Source: Chryseobacterium sp. ON_d1
Lineage (GTDB): Bacteria > Bacteroidota > Bacteroidia > Flavobacteriales > Weeksellaceae
NCBI RefSeq assembly: GCF_006829085.1
Contig: NZ_BJTC01000001.1
Location: forward strand, 739,867-803,866
Reading direction: 5' to 3'
Length of the DNA: 64,000 nucleotides
Below, in pieces: positions 51,618 through 63,000 of the stretch (positions are counted from its first letter, which is position 1; every line of letters starts with the position of its first letter). The notes below the pieces were generated by a model. It saw only the letters and a program-made list of their open reading frames with translations. It was not told the DNA's origin and did not search any database. The position numbers and the translations under genes were made by a program.

Positions 51618-52892
51618 ATGAAAATATACCGATATCCCACAAAAGACAGCTGGAAAGACCTGGTAAAACGCCCTGTTTTGGAACAGAAAGAAATTTCAGG
51701 ACTTATCACAGACATTTTTGCAGAAGTTGAAAAAAAAGGAGATCAAGCTTTAAGAGAATTCAATAAAAAGTTTGATAAAGCAGATACTCAACTCATTTCT
51801 GTGACCAAACAGGAAATTGAAAATGCAGAAAAACAGATAAGTGATGAGCTAAAACAGGCTATTCAGCAGGCTAAAGAAAATATTTCGAAATTTCACGCCT
51901 CTCAAAGACAGCAAATCCAGAAAATCGAGACTACAGAAGGGGTGGTTTGCTGGCGCGAAAACCGTGCTGTAGAGAGAGTCGGGATTTATATTCCGGGAGG
52001 AACTGCTCCTCTGTTTTCCACGGTACTGATGCTTGCAGTTCCCGCCAATCTGGCAGGATGTAAAGAAATTATATTGTGTTCACCGCCAGATAAGAACGGG
52101 AATATCAATCCTGCAATCCTTTTTGCAGCAAATCTTTGTGGTGTTTCGGAAATATTTAAAACAGGGGGAGCTCAGGCTGTTGCTGCAATGGCCTTGGGAA
52201 CAGAGAGTATTCCTCAGGTTAATAAAATTTTCGGGCCTGGAAATCAGTTTGTCGTAGCTGCCAAAGAATATGCCCAGCGTTATGGCGTTGCCATTGATAT
52301 GCCTGCCGGTCCGAGTGAAGTTCTTGTGATAGGAGATGAACAGGCTGTTCCTGAATTTTGCGCTGCTGATCTTCTTTCACAGGCAGAGCATGGAAGCGAC
52401 AGCCAGGTTGTTTTTGTGACGACCAACCTTAAAGTATTTGAAGAGACGATAGAAGCTGTTGGTCAACAGATCAGAGATTTACCGAGAAATGAATTTGCGG
52501 CTCAGGCTTTGGAGAACAGCTCTTTTGTTTTAGTGAATTCTCTCGAAGAAGCCTTAGAGTTCAGTAATCTTTATGCACCGGAGCACCTTATTCTGGCCAT
52601 TGGTGATTTTGAAAAATATATTCCTTTGGTTCAGAATGCAGGATCCGTTTTCCTTGGGAACTATTCCTGTGAGAGTGCAGGAGACTATGCCAGCGGAACC
52701 AATCACACGCTTCCCACAAATGCCTATGCAAAGAATTACAGTGGGGTATCGCTGGACAGTTTCGTGAAAAAAATCACATTTCAGTACCTGTCAAAAGAAG
52801 GTCTTCAGAATTTAGGAAAAACCATAGAGCTTATGGCAGAAGCAGAAGGTTTGTTTGCCCACAAAAATGCCGTATCCATAAGATTAAAATGA
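51618..52892 (+). CDS. hisD: histidinol dehydrogenase
   Basis: Protein of 424 residues, normal length. Key segments: GIYIPGGTAPLFSTVLMLAVPA, KTGGAQAVAAMALGTE, KIFGPGNQFV, DMPAGPSEVLVI, the zinc and substrate region LLSQAEHGSDSQ, the catalytic APEHLIL, and GDYASGTNHTLPT. It carries out the last two oxidations to histidine with NAD+. It is flanked on both sides by copies of an intergenic repeat. Confidence 0.97.
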   Translation: MKIYRYPTKDSWKDLVKRPVLEQKEISGLITDIFAEVEKKGDQALREFNKKFDKADTQLISVTKQEIENAEKQISDELKQAIQQAKENISKFHASQRQQIQKIETTEGVVCWRENRAVERVGIYIPGGTAPLFSTVLMLAVPANLAGCKEIILCSPPDKNGNINPAILFAANLCGVSEIFKTGGAQAVAAMALGTESIPQVNKIFGPGNQFVVAAKEYAQRYGVAIDMPAGPSEVLVIGDEQAVPEFCAADLLSQAEHGSDSQVVFVTTNLKVFEETIEAVGQQIRDLPRNEFAAQALENSSFVLVNSLEEALEFSNLYAPEHLILAIGDFEKYIPLVQNAGSVFLGNYSCESAGDYASGTNHTLPTNAYAKNYSGVSLDSFVKKITFQYLSKEGLQNLGKTIELMAEAEGLFAHKNAVSIRLK

Positions 52893-52893
52893 T

Positions 52894-53145
52894 AAATGTT
52901 GGAAAACGCAAAGACGCAAAATAATATTGAAGAATATATATTTAGGACGTAAGGATTTATCCGCGATAAAATTGAATGTCAAATATCTATTAAAGATTCT
53001 GAGAAATCAATCATATAAACATGCAAAATCTGTGAAAATTGTGAAATCTGCGGGAAAAATAATGATATATCACTTGCTGAAATCTTCGATTTCTTGCGCC
53101 TTGAAGCAGCATATAGATTAAAAACTTTGCGCTTTTGCGTTTACC
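52894..53145. repeat. MITE-like intergenic repeat, copy 2 (hisD-hisC)
   Basis: AATGTTGGAAAACGCAAAGA on the left and ACTTTGCGCTTTTGCGTTT on the right form inverted ends. It shares GATAAAATTGAAT, TTTCTTGCGCCTT and ATTAAAAACTTTGCGC with copy 1. The rest of the 419-bp gap (53146-53311) is AT-rich with TTAAG-type words and no gene. Confidence 0.65.
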
Positions 53146-53311
53146 AAAAAAGAACTTGAACCCTTAAGAAAATAAAGCTATTAAGTAAAGCTAAGACACA
53201 AATACATTTGAATTCAGCTTTGCTTAATAAAAATCTAAAGATATTTTCTTCATTATCCTTAATAACTCAATTCATCTTAATGGTTTAAAAATGATTTAGA
53301 TAAATAATACA

Positions 53312-54337
53312 ATGAAAAATAGCAGTATCAAAACTCTGGTAAGAGAAAATATATTACAATTACAGCCCTACATCAGTTTCAGGGATCAGAATGAATTCAA
53401 TGCTCCGGTAATGCTGGATGCCAATGAAAGTCCGTTCGGGGAATGCAACCGTTATCCTGATTCTACCCAGAAAAGGCTTAAAAACAGGCTTGCAGGGCTT
53501 AAAAAAGTTTCACCCTCACAGATTGCCATAGGAAACGGAAGTGATGAGCTGATAGACCTTATCATTAAAATTTTCTGTGAGCCTAAGAAAGATGCCATTC
53601 TGATGATGAATCCGTCTTTTGCGATGTATGGCTTCTATGCAGCAATTAATGAGAATAAAGTTTTGAAACTGGATCTGGATGAGAATTTTGAAATTGTAAA
53701 AGAAAATTTCTTAAAAGCTGCTGAAGATCCTTCACTTAAAATTTTCTTTTTATGTTCGCCCAATAACCCTACCGGTAACAGTGTGGAGGATATCGAATTT
53801 TACCTTCAGAATTTCAACGGAATTGTAGTGGTGGATGAAGCATATATTGAATTTTCCGGGAAAAAATCAAGTCTTGAGCTTTTAGATAAGTATCCGAACC
53901 TGATTGTTCTGCAAACCTTTTCTAAAGCGTGGGGAATCGCCGGAGCAAGGGTAGGTATGGCGTATGCATCCGAAGAGATTATCAGTCTTATCAATACCGT
54001 AAAAGCGCCTTATAACGTGAATGTATTGAGTCAGGAGCTTATTTTGAAAACATTGGAGAATGAAAACCGTCTCAGGGAAAATGTAAACCGCATTTTGGGA
54101 GAGAAAACCTGGTTGGAACAGCAGTTTGAGAATGTTGCATGTATTTCAAAGGTTTTTCAAACAGATGCCAATTTCTTTCTGATTAAAATGGAAAATATTG
54201 ATTCAGTGTATACAAGAATGCTTGAAGAAGAGATTTTGGCCAGCAGAAGAGATCCTGCGATTCCCGGATGTATCAGGATCAATGTGGGAAACCGTGAAGA
54301 AAATGAAAAATTGATTAACCTTTTGAAAAGTATCTAA
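53312..54337 (+). CDS. hisC: histidinol-phosphate aminotransferase
   Basis: Protein of 341 residues. Fold-type I aminotransferase motifs: [15 protein letters not shown] at the N-terminus, [34 protein letters not shown] and the PLP-lysine region [17 protein letters not shown]. It converts imidazole acetol phosphate to histidinol phosphate. hisB starts one base after its stop. Confidence 0.97.
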   Translation: MKNSSIKTLVRENILQLQPYISFRDQNEFNAPVMLDANESPFGECNRYPDSTQKRLKNRLAGLKKVSPSQIAIGNGSDELIDLIIKIFCEPKKDAILMMNPSFAMYGFYAAINENKVLKLDLDENFEIVKENFLKAAEDPSLKIFFLCSPNNPTGNSVEDIEFYLQNFNGIVVVDEAYIEFSGKKSSLELLDKYPNLIVLQTFSKAWGIAGARVGMAYASEEIISLINTVKAPYNVNVLSQELILKTLENENRLRENVNRILGEKTWLEQQFENVACISKVFQTDANFFLIKMENIDSVYTRMLEEEILASRRDPAIPGCIRINVGNREENEKLINLLKSI

Positions 54338-54338
54338 A

Positions 54339-55433
54339 ATGAAAAAAGTACTCTTTATAGACCGCGACGGAACATTAATTATTGAACCTCCTACAGATTT
54401 TCAGGTAGATTCTCTGGAAAAGCTTGAGTTTTATCCGGGAGTTTTTCAAAACCTGTCAAAAATTGCCAATGAACTGGATTACGAATTGGTAATGGTAACC
54501 AATCAGGATGGTTTGGGAACTGATAGCTTTCCTGAAGAAGATTTCATCAAACCTCATAAAAAAATGCTGCAGGCATTTGAAAATGAAGGGATCATTTTTA
54601 GTGATATTCTAATAGATAAAAGCTTTGAATCTGAAAATCTTCCTACCAGAAAACCGGGAACAGGTATGATGGGGAAATATATTTATGGCAACTATGACCT
54701 GGAAAATTCCTATGTAATTGGTGATCGAAGTACGGATGTGCAACTGGCTAAAAATCTTAAATGTAAAGCTATTTATCTTAACCAAAACTTAAATAATGAA
54801 GCGGAGCTGTCTGCAACAGAATGGTCAGAGATCTATCAGTTCTTAAAATCAGGAATGAGAAAGGCGAAAGTATCCAGAAAAACCAATGAGACTGATATTA
54901 AAATTGAAGTTAATCTTGATGGTAACGGAAAATCAGATATTACAACCGGACTTCATTTTTTTGATCACATGCTGGACCAGATTGCCAGACACGGAAATAT
55001 GGATCTTACAATCAAGGTAAAAGGAGACCTTGCTGTAGACGAGCACCATACAATAGAAGATACCGGAATTGTTCTCGGAGAAGCTATTTTAATGGCATTA
55101 GGAAAGAAAAAAGGAATTGAAAGATATGGTTTTCTGCTTCCAATGGACGACTGCCTTTCCCAGGTGGCTGTTGATTTCGGAGGAAGATCATGGCTGGTTT
55201 GGGATGCTGAGTTTAAAAGAGAAAAAATAGGAGATGTACCTACGGAAATGTTTTTTCACTTCTTTAAATCATTTACAGATTCTTCAAAATCGAATCTGAA
55301 TATCAAAGCAGAAGGTGATAACGAGCACCACAAAATTGAATCCATTTTTAAAGCCTTTGCAAAAGCTATTAAAATGGCAGTGAACCAGTCAGATGCTAAT
55401 TACAGTTTACCTTCTACAAAAGGAAGTTTATAA
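54339..55433 (+). CDS. hisB: bifunctional histidinol-phosphatase/imidazoleglycerol-phosphate dehydratase
   Basis: Protein of 364 residues, a fusion of an N-terminal HAD phosphatase (nucleophile region FIDRDGTLI, with [13 protein letters not shown] later) and a C-terminal IGP dehydratase from about residue 175 ([33 protein letters not shown] with the manganese-binding histidines). The N-terminal half completes the histidinol-phosphatase step, so no separate phosphatase gene is needed. Confidence 0.97.
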   Translation: MKKVLFIDRDGTLIIEPPTDFQVDSLEKLEFYPGVFQNLSKIANELDYELVMVTNQDGLGTDSFPEEDFIKPHKKMLQAFENEGIIFSDILIDKSFESENLPTRKPGTGMMGKYIYGNYDLENSYVIGDRSTDVQLAKNLKCKAIYLNQNLNNEAELSATEWSEIYQFLKSGMRKAKVSRKTNETDIKIEVNLDGNGKSDITTGLHFFDHMLDQIARHGNMDLTIKVKGDLAVDEHHTIEDTGIVLGEAILMALGKKKGIERYGFLLPMDDCLSQVAVDFGGRSWLVWDAEFKREKIGDVPTEMFFHFFKSFTDSSKSNLNIKAEGDNEHHKIESIFKAFAKAIKMAVNQSDANYSLPSTKGSL

Positions 55434-55435
55434 AT

Positions 55436-56014
55436 ATGATCGCTATTATAAAATACAACGGAGGAAACGTAAATTCCGTTCAGAATGCTCTCAACAGACT
55501 GAATGTTGACTCGATAATAACGGATGATCCCGAAAAGATCTTAAAGGCGGATAAAGTGATATTTCCAGGCGTAGGAGAAGCTTCATCCACCATGAAACTG
55601 ATGAAAGAAAAAGAGCTTGATCTTTTGATTCCAAGCCTTAAGCAGCCGGTTTTGGGAATATGCCTGGGGATGCAGCTCATGTGCGGCGAAAATGAAGAAG
55701 GAAATACAGAAGGAATGGGAATTTTTAACATCAATGTCAGAAGATTTCCGGCAAAGGATATTGTGCCTCATATGGGCTGGAATACACTTTCGAAACATGC
55801 TTCACCATTATTCTCGGGGGTTGAGAGGGGTAATGATGTGTATTTTGTTCACAGCTATTATTGTGAACTTTCTGACTTTACAACTTCTGTCTGTGATTAT
55901 ATCCTGCCATTCAGTGCTTCTCTGCAGAAAGATAACTTTTATGCGGTACAGTTTCACCCCGAAAAATCGGGAACAGTAGGAAACCAGATAATTAAGAACT
56001 TTATAAATGTATAA
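55436..56014 (+). CDS. hisH: imidazole glycerol phosphate synthase, glutaminase subunit
   Basis: Protein of 192 residues with the class I amidotransferase triad: nucleophile Cys in [10 protein letters not shown], His and Glu in QFHPEKSG. It supplies ammonia from glutamine to HisF. Begins 2 bases after hisB and overlaps the hisA start by one base. Confidence 0.97.
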   Translation: MIAIIKYNGGNVNSVQNALNRLNVDSIITDDPEKILKADKVIFPGVGEASSTMKLMKEKELDLLIPSLKQPVLGICLGMQLMCGENEEGNTEGMGIFNINVRRFPAKDIVPHMGWNTLSKHASPLFSGVERGNDVYFVHSYYCELSDFTTSVCDYILPFSASLQKDNFYAVQFHPEKSGTVGNQIIKNFINV

Positions 56015-56739
56015 TGATGAAAATAATTCCGGCTATTGATATTATTGACGGGAAATGTGTCCGTCTGTCAAAAGGAGATTACAATACAAAGAAAATTTAT
56101 AACGAAGACCCTTTGGAAGTCGCAAAAGAGTTTGAGAGTTTTGGTATTCAGTTTCTGCACCTGGTAGATCTTGACGGCGCAAAATCAAAGCATATTGTGA
56201 ATCAGAAGGTCCTGGACAATATCGCTAAGTCTACCTCGTTACATATTGATTTTGGAGGGGGCTTAAAAACTCAGGAAGATATTGAAACAGCCTTTGATTC
56301 CGGGGCAAAGCAGATCACTTTGGGAAGTATTGCCGTTCAGGATCCTGAGTTTTGTTTTGGAATGATAGAAAAGTATGGTGCTGAAAAAATTATTCTGGGT
56401 GCTGACTGTGAAAACAGAAAGGTCAAAACCTCCGGCTGGCTGGAAGAAAGTGACAATGATATCATTGATTTTATTATTCAGTATCAGAAAAAAGGAATAC
56501 AAACAGCCATATGTACCGATATTGCAAAAGATGGAATGCTGGAAGGTCCTTCAACAGCATTATATATTGAAATTTTATATAAAACATCTGTTCAGCTGAT
56601 CGCAAGCGGAGGCATTTCAGGGATTGCTGATGTCTATAAAATGAAAGATATCGGATGCGCCGGAACAATTATAGGAAAAGCAATTTATGAGGGAAAAATA
56701 AGCCTGAAACAACTTCAAAATTTTATTGAAAATGCTTAA
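56014..56739 (+). CDS. hisA: phosphoribosylformimino-5-aminoimidazole carboxamide ribotide isomerase
   Basis: Protein of 241 residues, a (beta/alpha)8 barrel with catalytic Asp in [24 protein letters not shown], phosphate-binding GGGLKTQED and ASGGISG, and the second Asp in [14 protein letters not shown]. Starts at ATG overlapping the hisH stop (TAATG). Confidence 0.97.
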   Translation: MMKIIPAIDIIDGKCVRLSKGDYNTKKIYNEDPLEVAKEFESFGIQFLHLVDLDGAKSKHIVNQKVLDNIAKSTSLHIDFGGGLKTQEDIETAFDSGAKQITLGSIAVQDPEFCFGMIEKYGAEKIILGADCENRKVKTSGWLEESDNDIIDFIIQYQKKGIQTAICTDIAKDGMLEGPSTALYIEILYKTSVQLIASGGISGIADVYKMKDIGCAGTIIGKAIYEGKISLKQLQNFIENA

Positions 56740-57484
56740 GAAAAGAATTATTCCATGTCTGGATATTAAAGATGGGGCAACTGTGAAAGGGGTCAATTTT
56801 GAAGACCTTAAAAATGCAGGAGATCCTGTAGAACTCGCCAGAAAATATGAAAAGGAAGGCGCTGATGAGCTTGTTTTCCTGGATATTACAGCCACTGTTG
56901 AGAATAGGAAAACCTTTGTGGAGCTGGTAAAAGATATTGCAAAAGAACTTAGTATTCCCTTCACTGTGGGAGGTGGAATTGCATCTGTAGAAGATGTGAG
57001 GAAACTTTTGGAGGCAGGTGCAGATAAGATCAGCATTAATTCCTCAGCAGTCAGGAATCCAGGCCTTATCTCTGATCTGGCGAATGAATTCGGAAGCCAG
57101 TGCGTTGTGGTGGCTATTGATACAAAACAGGTTGGTGATCTTGATCTTGTGCATGTTAAGGGAGGAAGAGAAGCAACAGAACTTAGTACCATAGAATGGG
57201 CACAGCAGGCTGCACGCCTGGGAGCGGGAGAAATTCTGCTGACTTCTATGGATGGCGACGGCACTAAAAGCGGATTTGACCTTAGGATTACCAAGCTGGT
57301 TTCCGAAACAATCAGTATTCCGGTCATTGCATCAGGAGGTGCAGGGAGTACAGCTGACTTTGTTAAAGTATTTAATGATACAAAGGCTACAGGAGCGTTG
57401 GCTGCCAGTATATTCCACTTTAATGAAGTAGGGATTCAGGATTTGAAACAACAGTTAAAAACTCAAAAAATAAATGTACGATGA
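56732..57484 (+). CDS. hisF: imidazole glycerol phosphate synthase, cyclase subunit
   Basis: Protein of 250 residues from ATG 56732 ([15 protein letters not shown], the standard HisF start; ATG 56726 would add two residues). It has catalytic Asp residues in CLDIKDG and [13 protein letters not shown] and phosphate-binding GGGIASVED and ASGGAGS. It overlaps hisA by 8 bases and hisIE by 4, so translation is coupled. Confidence 0.97.
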   Translation: MLKKRIIPCLDIKDGATVKGVNFEDLKNAGDPVELARKYEKEGADELVFLDITATVENRKTFVELVKDIAKELSIPFTVGGGIASVEDVRKLLEAGADKISINSSAVRNPGLISDLANEFGSQCVVVAIDTKQVGDLDLVHVKGGREATELSTIEWAQQAARLGAGEILLTSMDGDGTKSGFDLRITKLVSETISIPVIASGGAGSTADFVKVFNDTKATGALAASIFHFNEVGIQDLKQQLKTQKINVR

Positions 57485-58068
57485 AAATAGATTTTAATAA
57501 AAACAATGGCCTCGTTCCGGTAGTCATTCAGGACAGCAGAACATTACAGGTGCTGATGCTGGGCTATATGAATGAAGAAGCTTTTAAAAAAACAGAAAAA
57601 GAGGGAATTGTTACCTTTTTCAGCCGTTCCAAAAACAGGCTCTGGACAAAAGGTGAGGAATCGGGTAATTTTTTAACGGTAAAAAGTATCGATATAGATT
57701 GTGATCAGGACACCATTTTGATTAAAGCTGTTCCAAAGAATGTAGTCTGTCACACCGGAAGCTTCAGTTGTTTCGGAGAAAAGAAAGCCAAAGGGTTTTT
57801 ATACGAACTCGAAGAAAAAATAGCTCAGAGGATAGATGCCCAAGCTAAAGATTCTTATACTTATTCGCTCTACCAGAGAGGCATTAATAAAATGGCCCAA
57901 AAAGTGGGAGAGGAAGCCGTAGAATTGGTCATAGAAGCAAAAGATAATAATGAAAACCTCTTTAAAAATGAAGCCGCCGATCTGCTGTATCACTTTTTAA
58001 TTTTATTGAAAGCGAAAGGGTTCTCGTTGGAAGAAATTGAAGAGATTCTTAAAGATAGAGATCAATGA
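57481..58068 (+). CDS. hisI: bifunctional phosphoribosyl-AMP cyclohydrolase/phosphoribosyl-ATP pyrophosphatase
   Basis: Protein of 195 residues: N-terminal HisI part ([46 protein letters not shown] with zinc-binding cysteines) and C-terminal HisE part ([19 protein letters not shown]...[18 protein letters not shown]) joined as HisIE. It performs steps 2 and 3 of the pathway and is the last gene of the operon. Confidence 0.97.
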   Translation: MKIDFNKNNGLVPVVIQDSRTLQVLMLGYMNEEAFKKTEKEGIVTFFSRSKNRLWTKGEESGNFLTVKSIDIDCDQDTILIKAVPKNVVCHTGSFSCFGEKKAKGFLYELEEKIAQRIDAQAKDSYTYSLYQRGINKMAQKVGEEAVELVIEAKDNNENLFKNEAADLLYHFLILLKAKGFSLEEIEEILKDRDQ

Positions 58069-58097
58069 AACCTTTGAACTATTTCAAAGGTTTTTTT
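58068..58097 (+). terminator. terminator of the his operon
   Basis: Perfect 11-bp stem AAACCTTTGAA/TTCAAAGGTTT (58068-58078, 58083-58093) with a CTAT loop and a T tract; it begins at the last base of the hisI stop codon. Confidence 0.9.
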
Positions 58098-58316
58098 GTG
58101 AAAAAATAGTTTTGAATTTAAACACGACAGCTTTTGTCGCTGTGTTTAGATAATTTTGCATCAGAACCAGACAAAATCATTATAATATGAATATAATCAA
58201 ATAATGTATAGTATGATTTATATTAAATCGCATTAACGTGAGTTTCACTTCTTAAAAAGTGTTAAATTTGCAAAGTTTCAAAAAAAACTAATTACTAACT
58301 CAAAAAACAACATTGA

Positions 58317-59927
58317 ATGAGAAAGTTTTATCTCAGTGCACTTACTTTGTGCATGATTCCGGGAGTATCTGCCCAGGAAGTGGTATGGCAGAAAGACATC
58401 AAATCCTCTACCCAGGATTTCCTGAGCCAGATCACCACAACCATCGATCAGCAATATCTAATTACAGGAAGTTCTATACAGTCAGGAAGCGGGAAGCTGG
58501 AGGCTGGAAGTAAGCAGAACAACGGTTATGATTTTCATCTGGTCAAATTGAATCAGCAAGGAGAACAAGTCTGGGAAAAATATTTCTCAGGACAAAATCA
58601 TGATTATCTGTCAGCCACTGTTACCACACAGGATGGCGGATTTCTTTTAGCAGGCACTTCTTATTCAGGCAAAGGGCTGGATAAAAAAGAGGATTCCAAA
58701 GGAGGATCTGATATCTGGCTGATCAGGATCAATGAGTTTGGAGATGAATTATGGCAGAAGACCTTAGGCAGCTCTTCTGATGAAGAAGCCAGAGCGGTTA
58801 TCCAGACTACAGATTTGGGATTCTTTGTGGCCGGAAATATACAGGGTTCTTCAAAAGGCTACGGTTCCAAGGATGTTTTGATTACAAAACTGGACAAAGA
58901 CGGAAAAGAATTATCTCAGCTTATTTTGGGCGGAAAAGGTTTAGATGAAGTAGAGAAGATGATTCCAACGAGAGATGGAGGAGCATTACTAGGAATGTAT
59001 TCAAGAAGTTCAGCTATACAAAGTAAAATGTATAATGTACAAAGCCCTCAAAATACATCCGACACCCGACATCTGACAACGGTACAAAAACAAAGCGACA
59101 ACTTTGACGAAGGCGATTACTGGATTGTAAAACTTGACAAAACAGGAAAAGTGGAATGGGAAAAGAACTTCGGAGGGAAAGGTGATGATCATATCAGAAC
59201 CCTTGCATTGACGTCAACCGGATTCATTATCGGTGGAGAATCCAGATCAGAAAGATCAGGAAATAAAACGGTAGGATTAGAAGAGGGAACGGACCTATGG
59301 TTAATTTCTTTAAATGAAAGAGGCGATGAACAATGGCAGAAATCTTACAATTTCAAAAACCGTGACATTCTGATGGGCATGAGTGTTCTTCATTCTGCGG
59401 ATGACAAATCTTCCAAAGGAATTTTATTGGGAGGTTATACTCAGGCAGAAGGAAGAATAGAAAATGATGATGAAACCTTCTGGATGCTCTATCTTGATCA
59501 GAACGGAAATGAGCAGTGGAGAAAACATGTAAAAGGAGAATCCAGAAAGAAAGAAGAGAGACTTTCCGATTTAAAACTGAACAGAGACGGCTCTATTATT
59601 CTTGCAGGGACCAGTGCAGAAGAACTCGGAAAAGAGAACTGGAAGATTGTAAAGCTGGGAGACAAACAGGTTGACCAGTTAATTGAGAAATATGATATCA
59701 AAATCTATCCAAATCCTGTCTCAGATTATGCTTACGTAGAAATCGGCTTTAACTTCAAAGATGCAGATATTCTTTTGTATGATATGAGCGGAAGACAGCT
59801 TAAGAGTATTAAAACAAAGAACAAAGTGACTAAGATCAATACCCAGGCTTTGGTACAAGGAGCTTACCTGATCACGATAAAAACGGATACAAATAAAACG
59901 GCGAATGCCAAATTGATTAAAAAGTAA
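58317..59927 (+). CDS. T9SS-sorted secreted protein with propeller-like repeats
   Basis: Protein of 536 residues with a signal peptide (to about GVSAQ), then repeats of about 60-70 residues of the form G-x-D-x-W-L-x-x-L-[ND]-x-x-G-x-x-x-W-x-K-x-[FL]-G-x-x-x-x-[DE]...DGGF-x-L-x-G (for example at GSDIWLIRINEFGDELWQKTLGSSSDEE). This suggests a delamination-type beta-propeller. The C-terminus is a type A sorting domain (IYPNPVSDYAYVEI...LLYDMSGRQLKSI...GAYLITIKT), which targets proteins to the outside through the type IX system. A -7 element TAAATTTG lies at 58263-58270. Confidence 0.88.
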   Translation: MRKFYLSALTLCMIPGVSAQEVVWQKDIKSSTQDFLSQITTTIDQQYLITGSSIQSGSGKLEAGSKQNNGYDFHLVKLNQQGEQVWEKYFSGQNHDYLSATVTTQDGGFLLAGTSYSGKGLDKKEDSKGGSDIWLIRINEFGDELWQKTLGSSSDEEARAVIQTTDLGFFVAGNIQGSSKGYGSKDVLITKLDKDGKELSQLILGGKGLDEVEKMIPTRDGGALLGMYSRSSAIQSKMYNVQSPQNTSDTRHLTTVQKQSDNFDEGDYWIVKLDKTGKVEWEKNFGGKGDDHIRTLALTSTGFIIGGESRSERSGNKTVGLEEGTDLWLISLNERGDEQWQKSYNFKNRDILMGMSVLHSADDKSSKGILLGGYTQAEGRIENDDETFWMLYLDQNGNEQWRKHVKGESRKKEERLSDLKLNRDGSIILAGTSAEELGKENWKIVKLGDKQVDQLIEKYDIKIYPNPVSDYAYVEIGFNFKDADILLYDMSGRQLKSIKTKNKVTKINTQALVQGAYLITIKTDTNKTANAKLIKK

Positions 59928-60076
59928 AACTAACCATTAAAATATTAAAGAATAAGAGAGAATATATATTTTCTGTGCCTTTGTCCGTATTATAACTAAA
60001 AGATTCCAAGGGGTATAATATCCATAGCCAGTTCTTAAAATTATGTTTTTATCTCTTTACAATTAAAATTTAAAAA

Positions 60077-63000
60077 ATGATAAATAATAAAATTTTCACT
60101 TTATTATTTTGTACAGCAATTGTATATGGTAATGCCCAACAAAATAATATCAATAAGGCTACTAATGTAGTTCCACCAACTCCACAGGCTGACGAAATGA
60201 CTCGATATGGAAATCAGCCATTAAATGAATATAAAGGAATGGCTCAGATCAATATTCCTATCGCTGAGATAAAGGAAAAAAATATATTCAATAAAGTTGA
60301 ATTAAATTATTCAAAATTGGGTGTAAAAGTAAATGATTTACCCAACAATGTTGGAGTAAGTTGGTTTTTAGATGCTGGAGGGGTAATAACAAGAACAATT
60401 AATGACCTTCCCGATGAAATGCAAGTATCATCTAATAGATTAGTATTTAATACTTCAGCTGAAATTGAGAATTTAGTCAATATACCTGACGGATCAAACA
60501 ATTCATTACTCGTGAAATCATATTTTACAGATGATTCTTATGATAATGAAATAGATATTTTTAGTATTTCGGTAAATGGGTTGTCGGGGAAATTTTATTT
60601 AGATAAGAATTTAAATCCGGTTTTAACTACAGACAGTCATCAGTTCAAAATTGAAACTATTGGTGATTTTAAAACAACACATCAGTTTGTATTAACAACT
60701 AATGATGGGGTTAAGTATTATTTTGGAGGAGAAACAGCTATTGAAAAAACCTGGATTCGTGATGCTCCTATATATTCAGGATATACAAGCTTTTATTTGA
60801 CAAAAATCATTAATGTTGAAAATAATGAAATTACTTTTGAATATCAGAATATTGGGGCAAAGTCATTTTTAAATTCGATAACAGAAAGAAAAGTACTTAG
60901 ATCTCAGGAACTAAACGGTACTGTTTGCCAGGGAAATGGAACAGGTGCTGTTCCAAATTATGTAAAAGAAAGTAATATCCTAAGAATTCAGGATGCAAGA
61001 GTTTTAATAAAAATAAAAAGTAAAGAAAAAACAATAAACTTTAATTATAATAATGTGAATGGGATTTATTATAATAAAATTTCATCCATTGATATTGTTA
61101 ATAATTTTTCAAATAAAAAATACCAGCAAATAAGTTTTGAATATTTGGATCTATACTCACAATTAAACGCTTCCGTTCTTGAACGATTTTTTTTAACGAA
61201 AATAAAAAGATATAATTTTCAGGGAGATACCCCGGTATTTGATAACGAATATTCATTCTCCTATGATGATCCCCAGGGTTTACCAGATAAATACAGCTAT
61301 AGTGCTGATGTATTTGGATACTTTAATAATAAATTTAATTCAACACTAATCCCGAATTTGAAATTGTTAGGACTTCCTAATTTTTCATATGCTGTTGGTG
61401 ATTTATACAGCTATGCGGACAGAACTTCTGATTTTTCGTCAGCAAAAAAAGGAACATTAACCTCTATTACCTATCCTACCAAAGGAACTACTTTTTTTGA
61501 TTATGAAGCCAGACCACAGAAATATGCTCTTTTACAAAGTAAAAATGGTGAAGTCCGTAGCAATCCTTATGATGTTCCCATAACAGAAAATACTACAACT
61601 TTAGATGGAAGTAGTATTATTGATAATCAACTGGCCTTTGATTTAGTGATTACACAAAATGAAATTACTTCTATAACCACAATGCTTGAAGTTAATTTAA
61701 AAATTCTGGATGAGGTTACAGGCAGTGTTCTACTGAATGAAGTAATTAATTTACCCAAAACTACACAAGCAGATATAGATAATGGCTCCAGAACAAAAAA
61801 CAAAAGTTTTACTTTTACCACTGACCCAACGAAGAAATATATTGTAAAATTATCATTAGTGCCAAAACCTAATGTTAACTATATGGGTACTTTTACGGTT
61901 TCATACAAAAGTGGCTATGGGAGTCAGAATATAGCAGGACTGAGACTAAAAAAGACCTATGATGTTGATGAAAATAACACTGTTACTAACGTCAAGAGAA
62001 TACATTACTCCCTATTCAAGGATATCAACAATATGGACATTATACCAACCTCACTTTATCCGACGAGTTATATTACCTCTCAATATACCGTAGAAGGCTG
62101 TACAGGAAATATGGTTCTTGTTCCATTAGCGTATAATCACGATTTTGAATCATCAGAACTTATAGGCCCTTTTTCTGACTACTTTATGTATCCATCGTAT
62201 CCTAATGTGACTATTAGCTATGGAGGTGATAATTTTGAGAAAGGTGGAGAACAAAAAATATTTAGTAATGGATATCATCAAGATCAGTTCATTATTAGGA
62301 CGCCTTTAATGCCAGTCTTTGATGGAAGTTATCAGAATTTTTTTGGTCCTGATGGCTATTTAGGAAGTTTAACTTCAAATTCAATAAGCCTATTGGATAA
62401 AAGTTTTTCTTATGATGATTTTAATGGAAAACTTCTTGAAAATAGAGTTTTTTCTAAATCATCATCAGGACAATTATTTCTCAAAAGCAAAACTTCAAAT
62501 AATTATGACTTGAAAACATTAAAAACTGTTTATGATTTGCGCGGAAAAGAAGTATATGCATTATTTTCATCGCATACGAACTTACCACTGGAAATGATTA
62601 TTTCAAATTACAGTATGGTATCATTGCCCAAAGAAAGCTACTATTCAATTCTGTCCAATACAAAAAGTACTGAATATTATGAAAATGTACCTGTAGATGT
62701 ACAAGATGACACATCATATAAAAAACTTACCACCACGACTGAATATTCATATAATAATACTTCTCATTATCAGCTGACTTCCCAGAAAACTACTTTGCCG
62801 GATCAAATTATCACAGGGATTTCTTACCGTTATGCTCACGATAAAGCCAATCAAAAATTAATCACAGCCAATATGATTGGAGTTCCTTTAGAAACTGAAA
62901 CGACCCAAACTATTGGAACTGCTACCAAAACACTTTCAAAGGTTGAAACGAAGTATGACAATCCATTGAACTTACTTCCAAGTTCTGTTGTCTCCACTGA

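Noticed and set aside
52927..53121. A 64-codon frame between hisD and hisC.
   Set aside because: It lies wholly within the intergenic repeat and its composition is Lys/Ile-rich without pattern.
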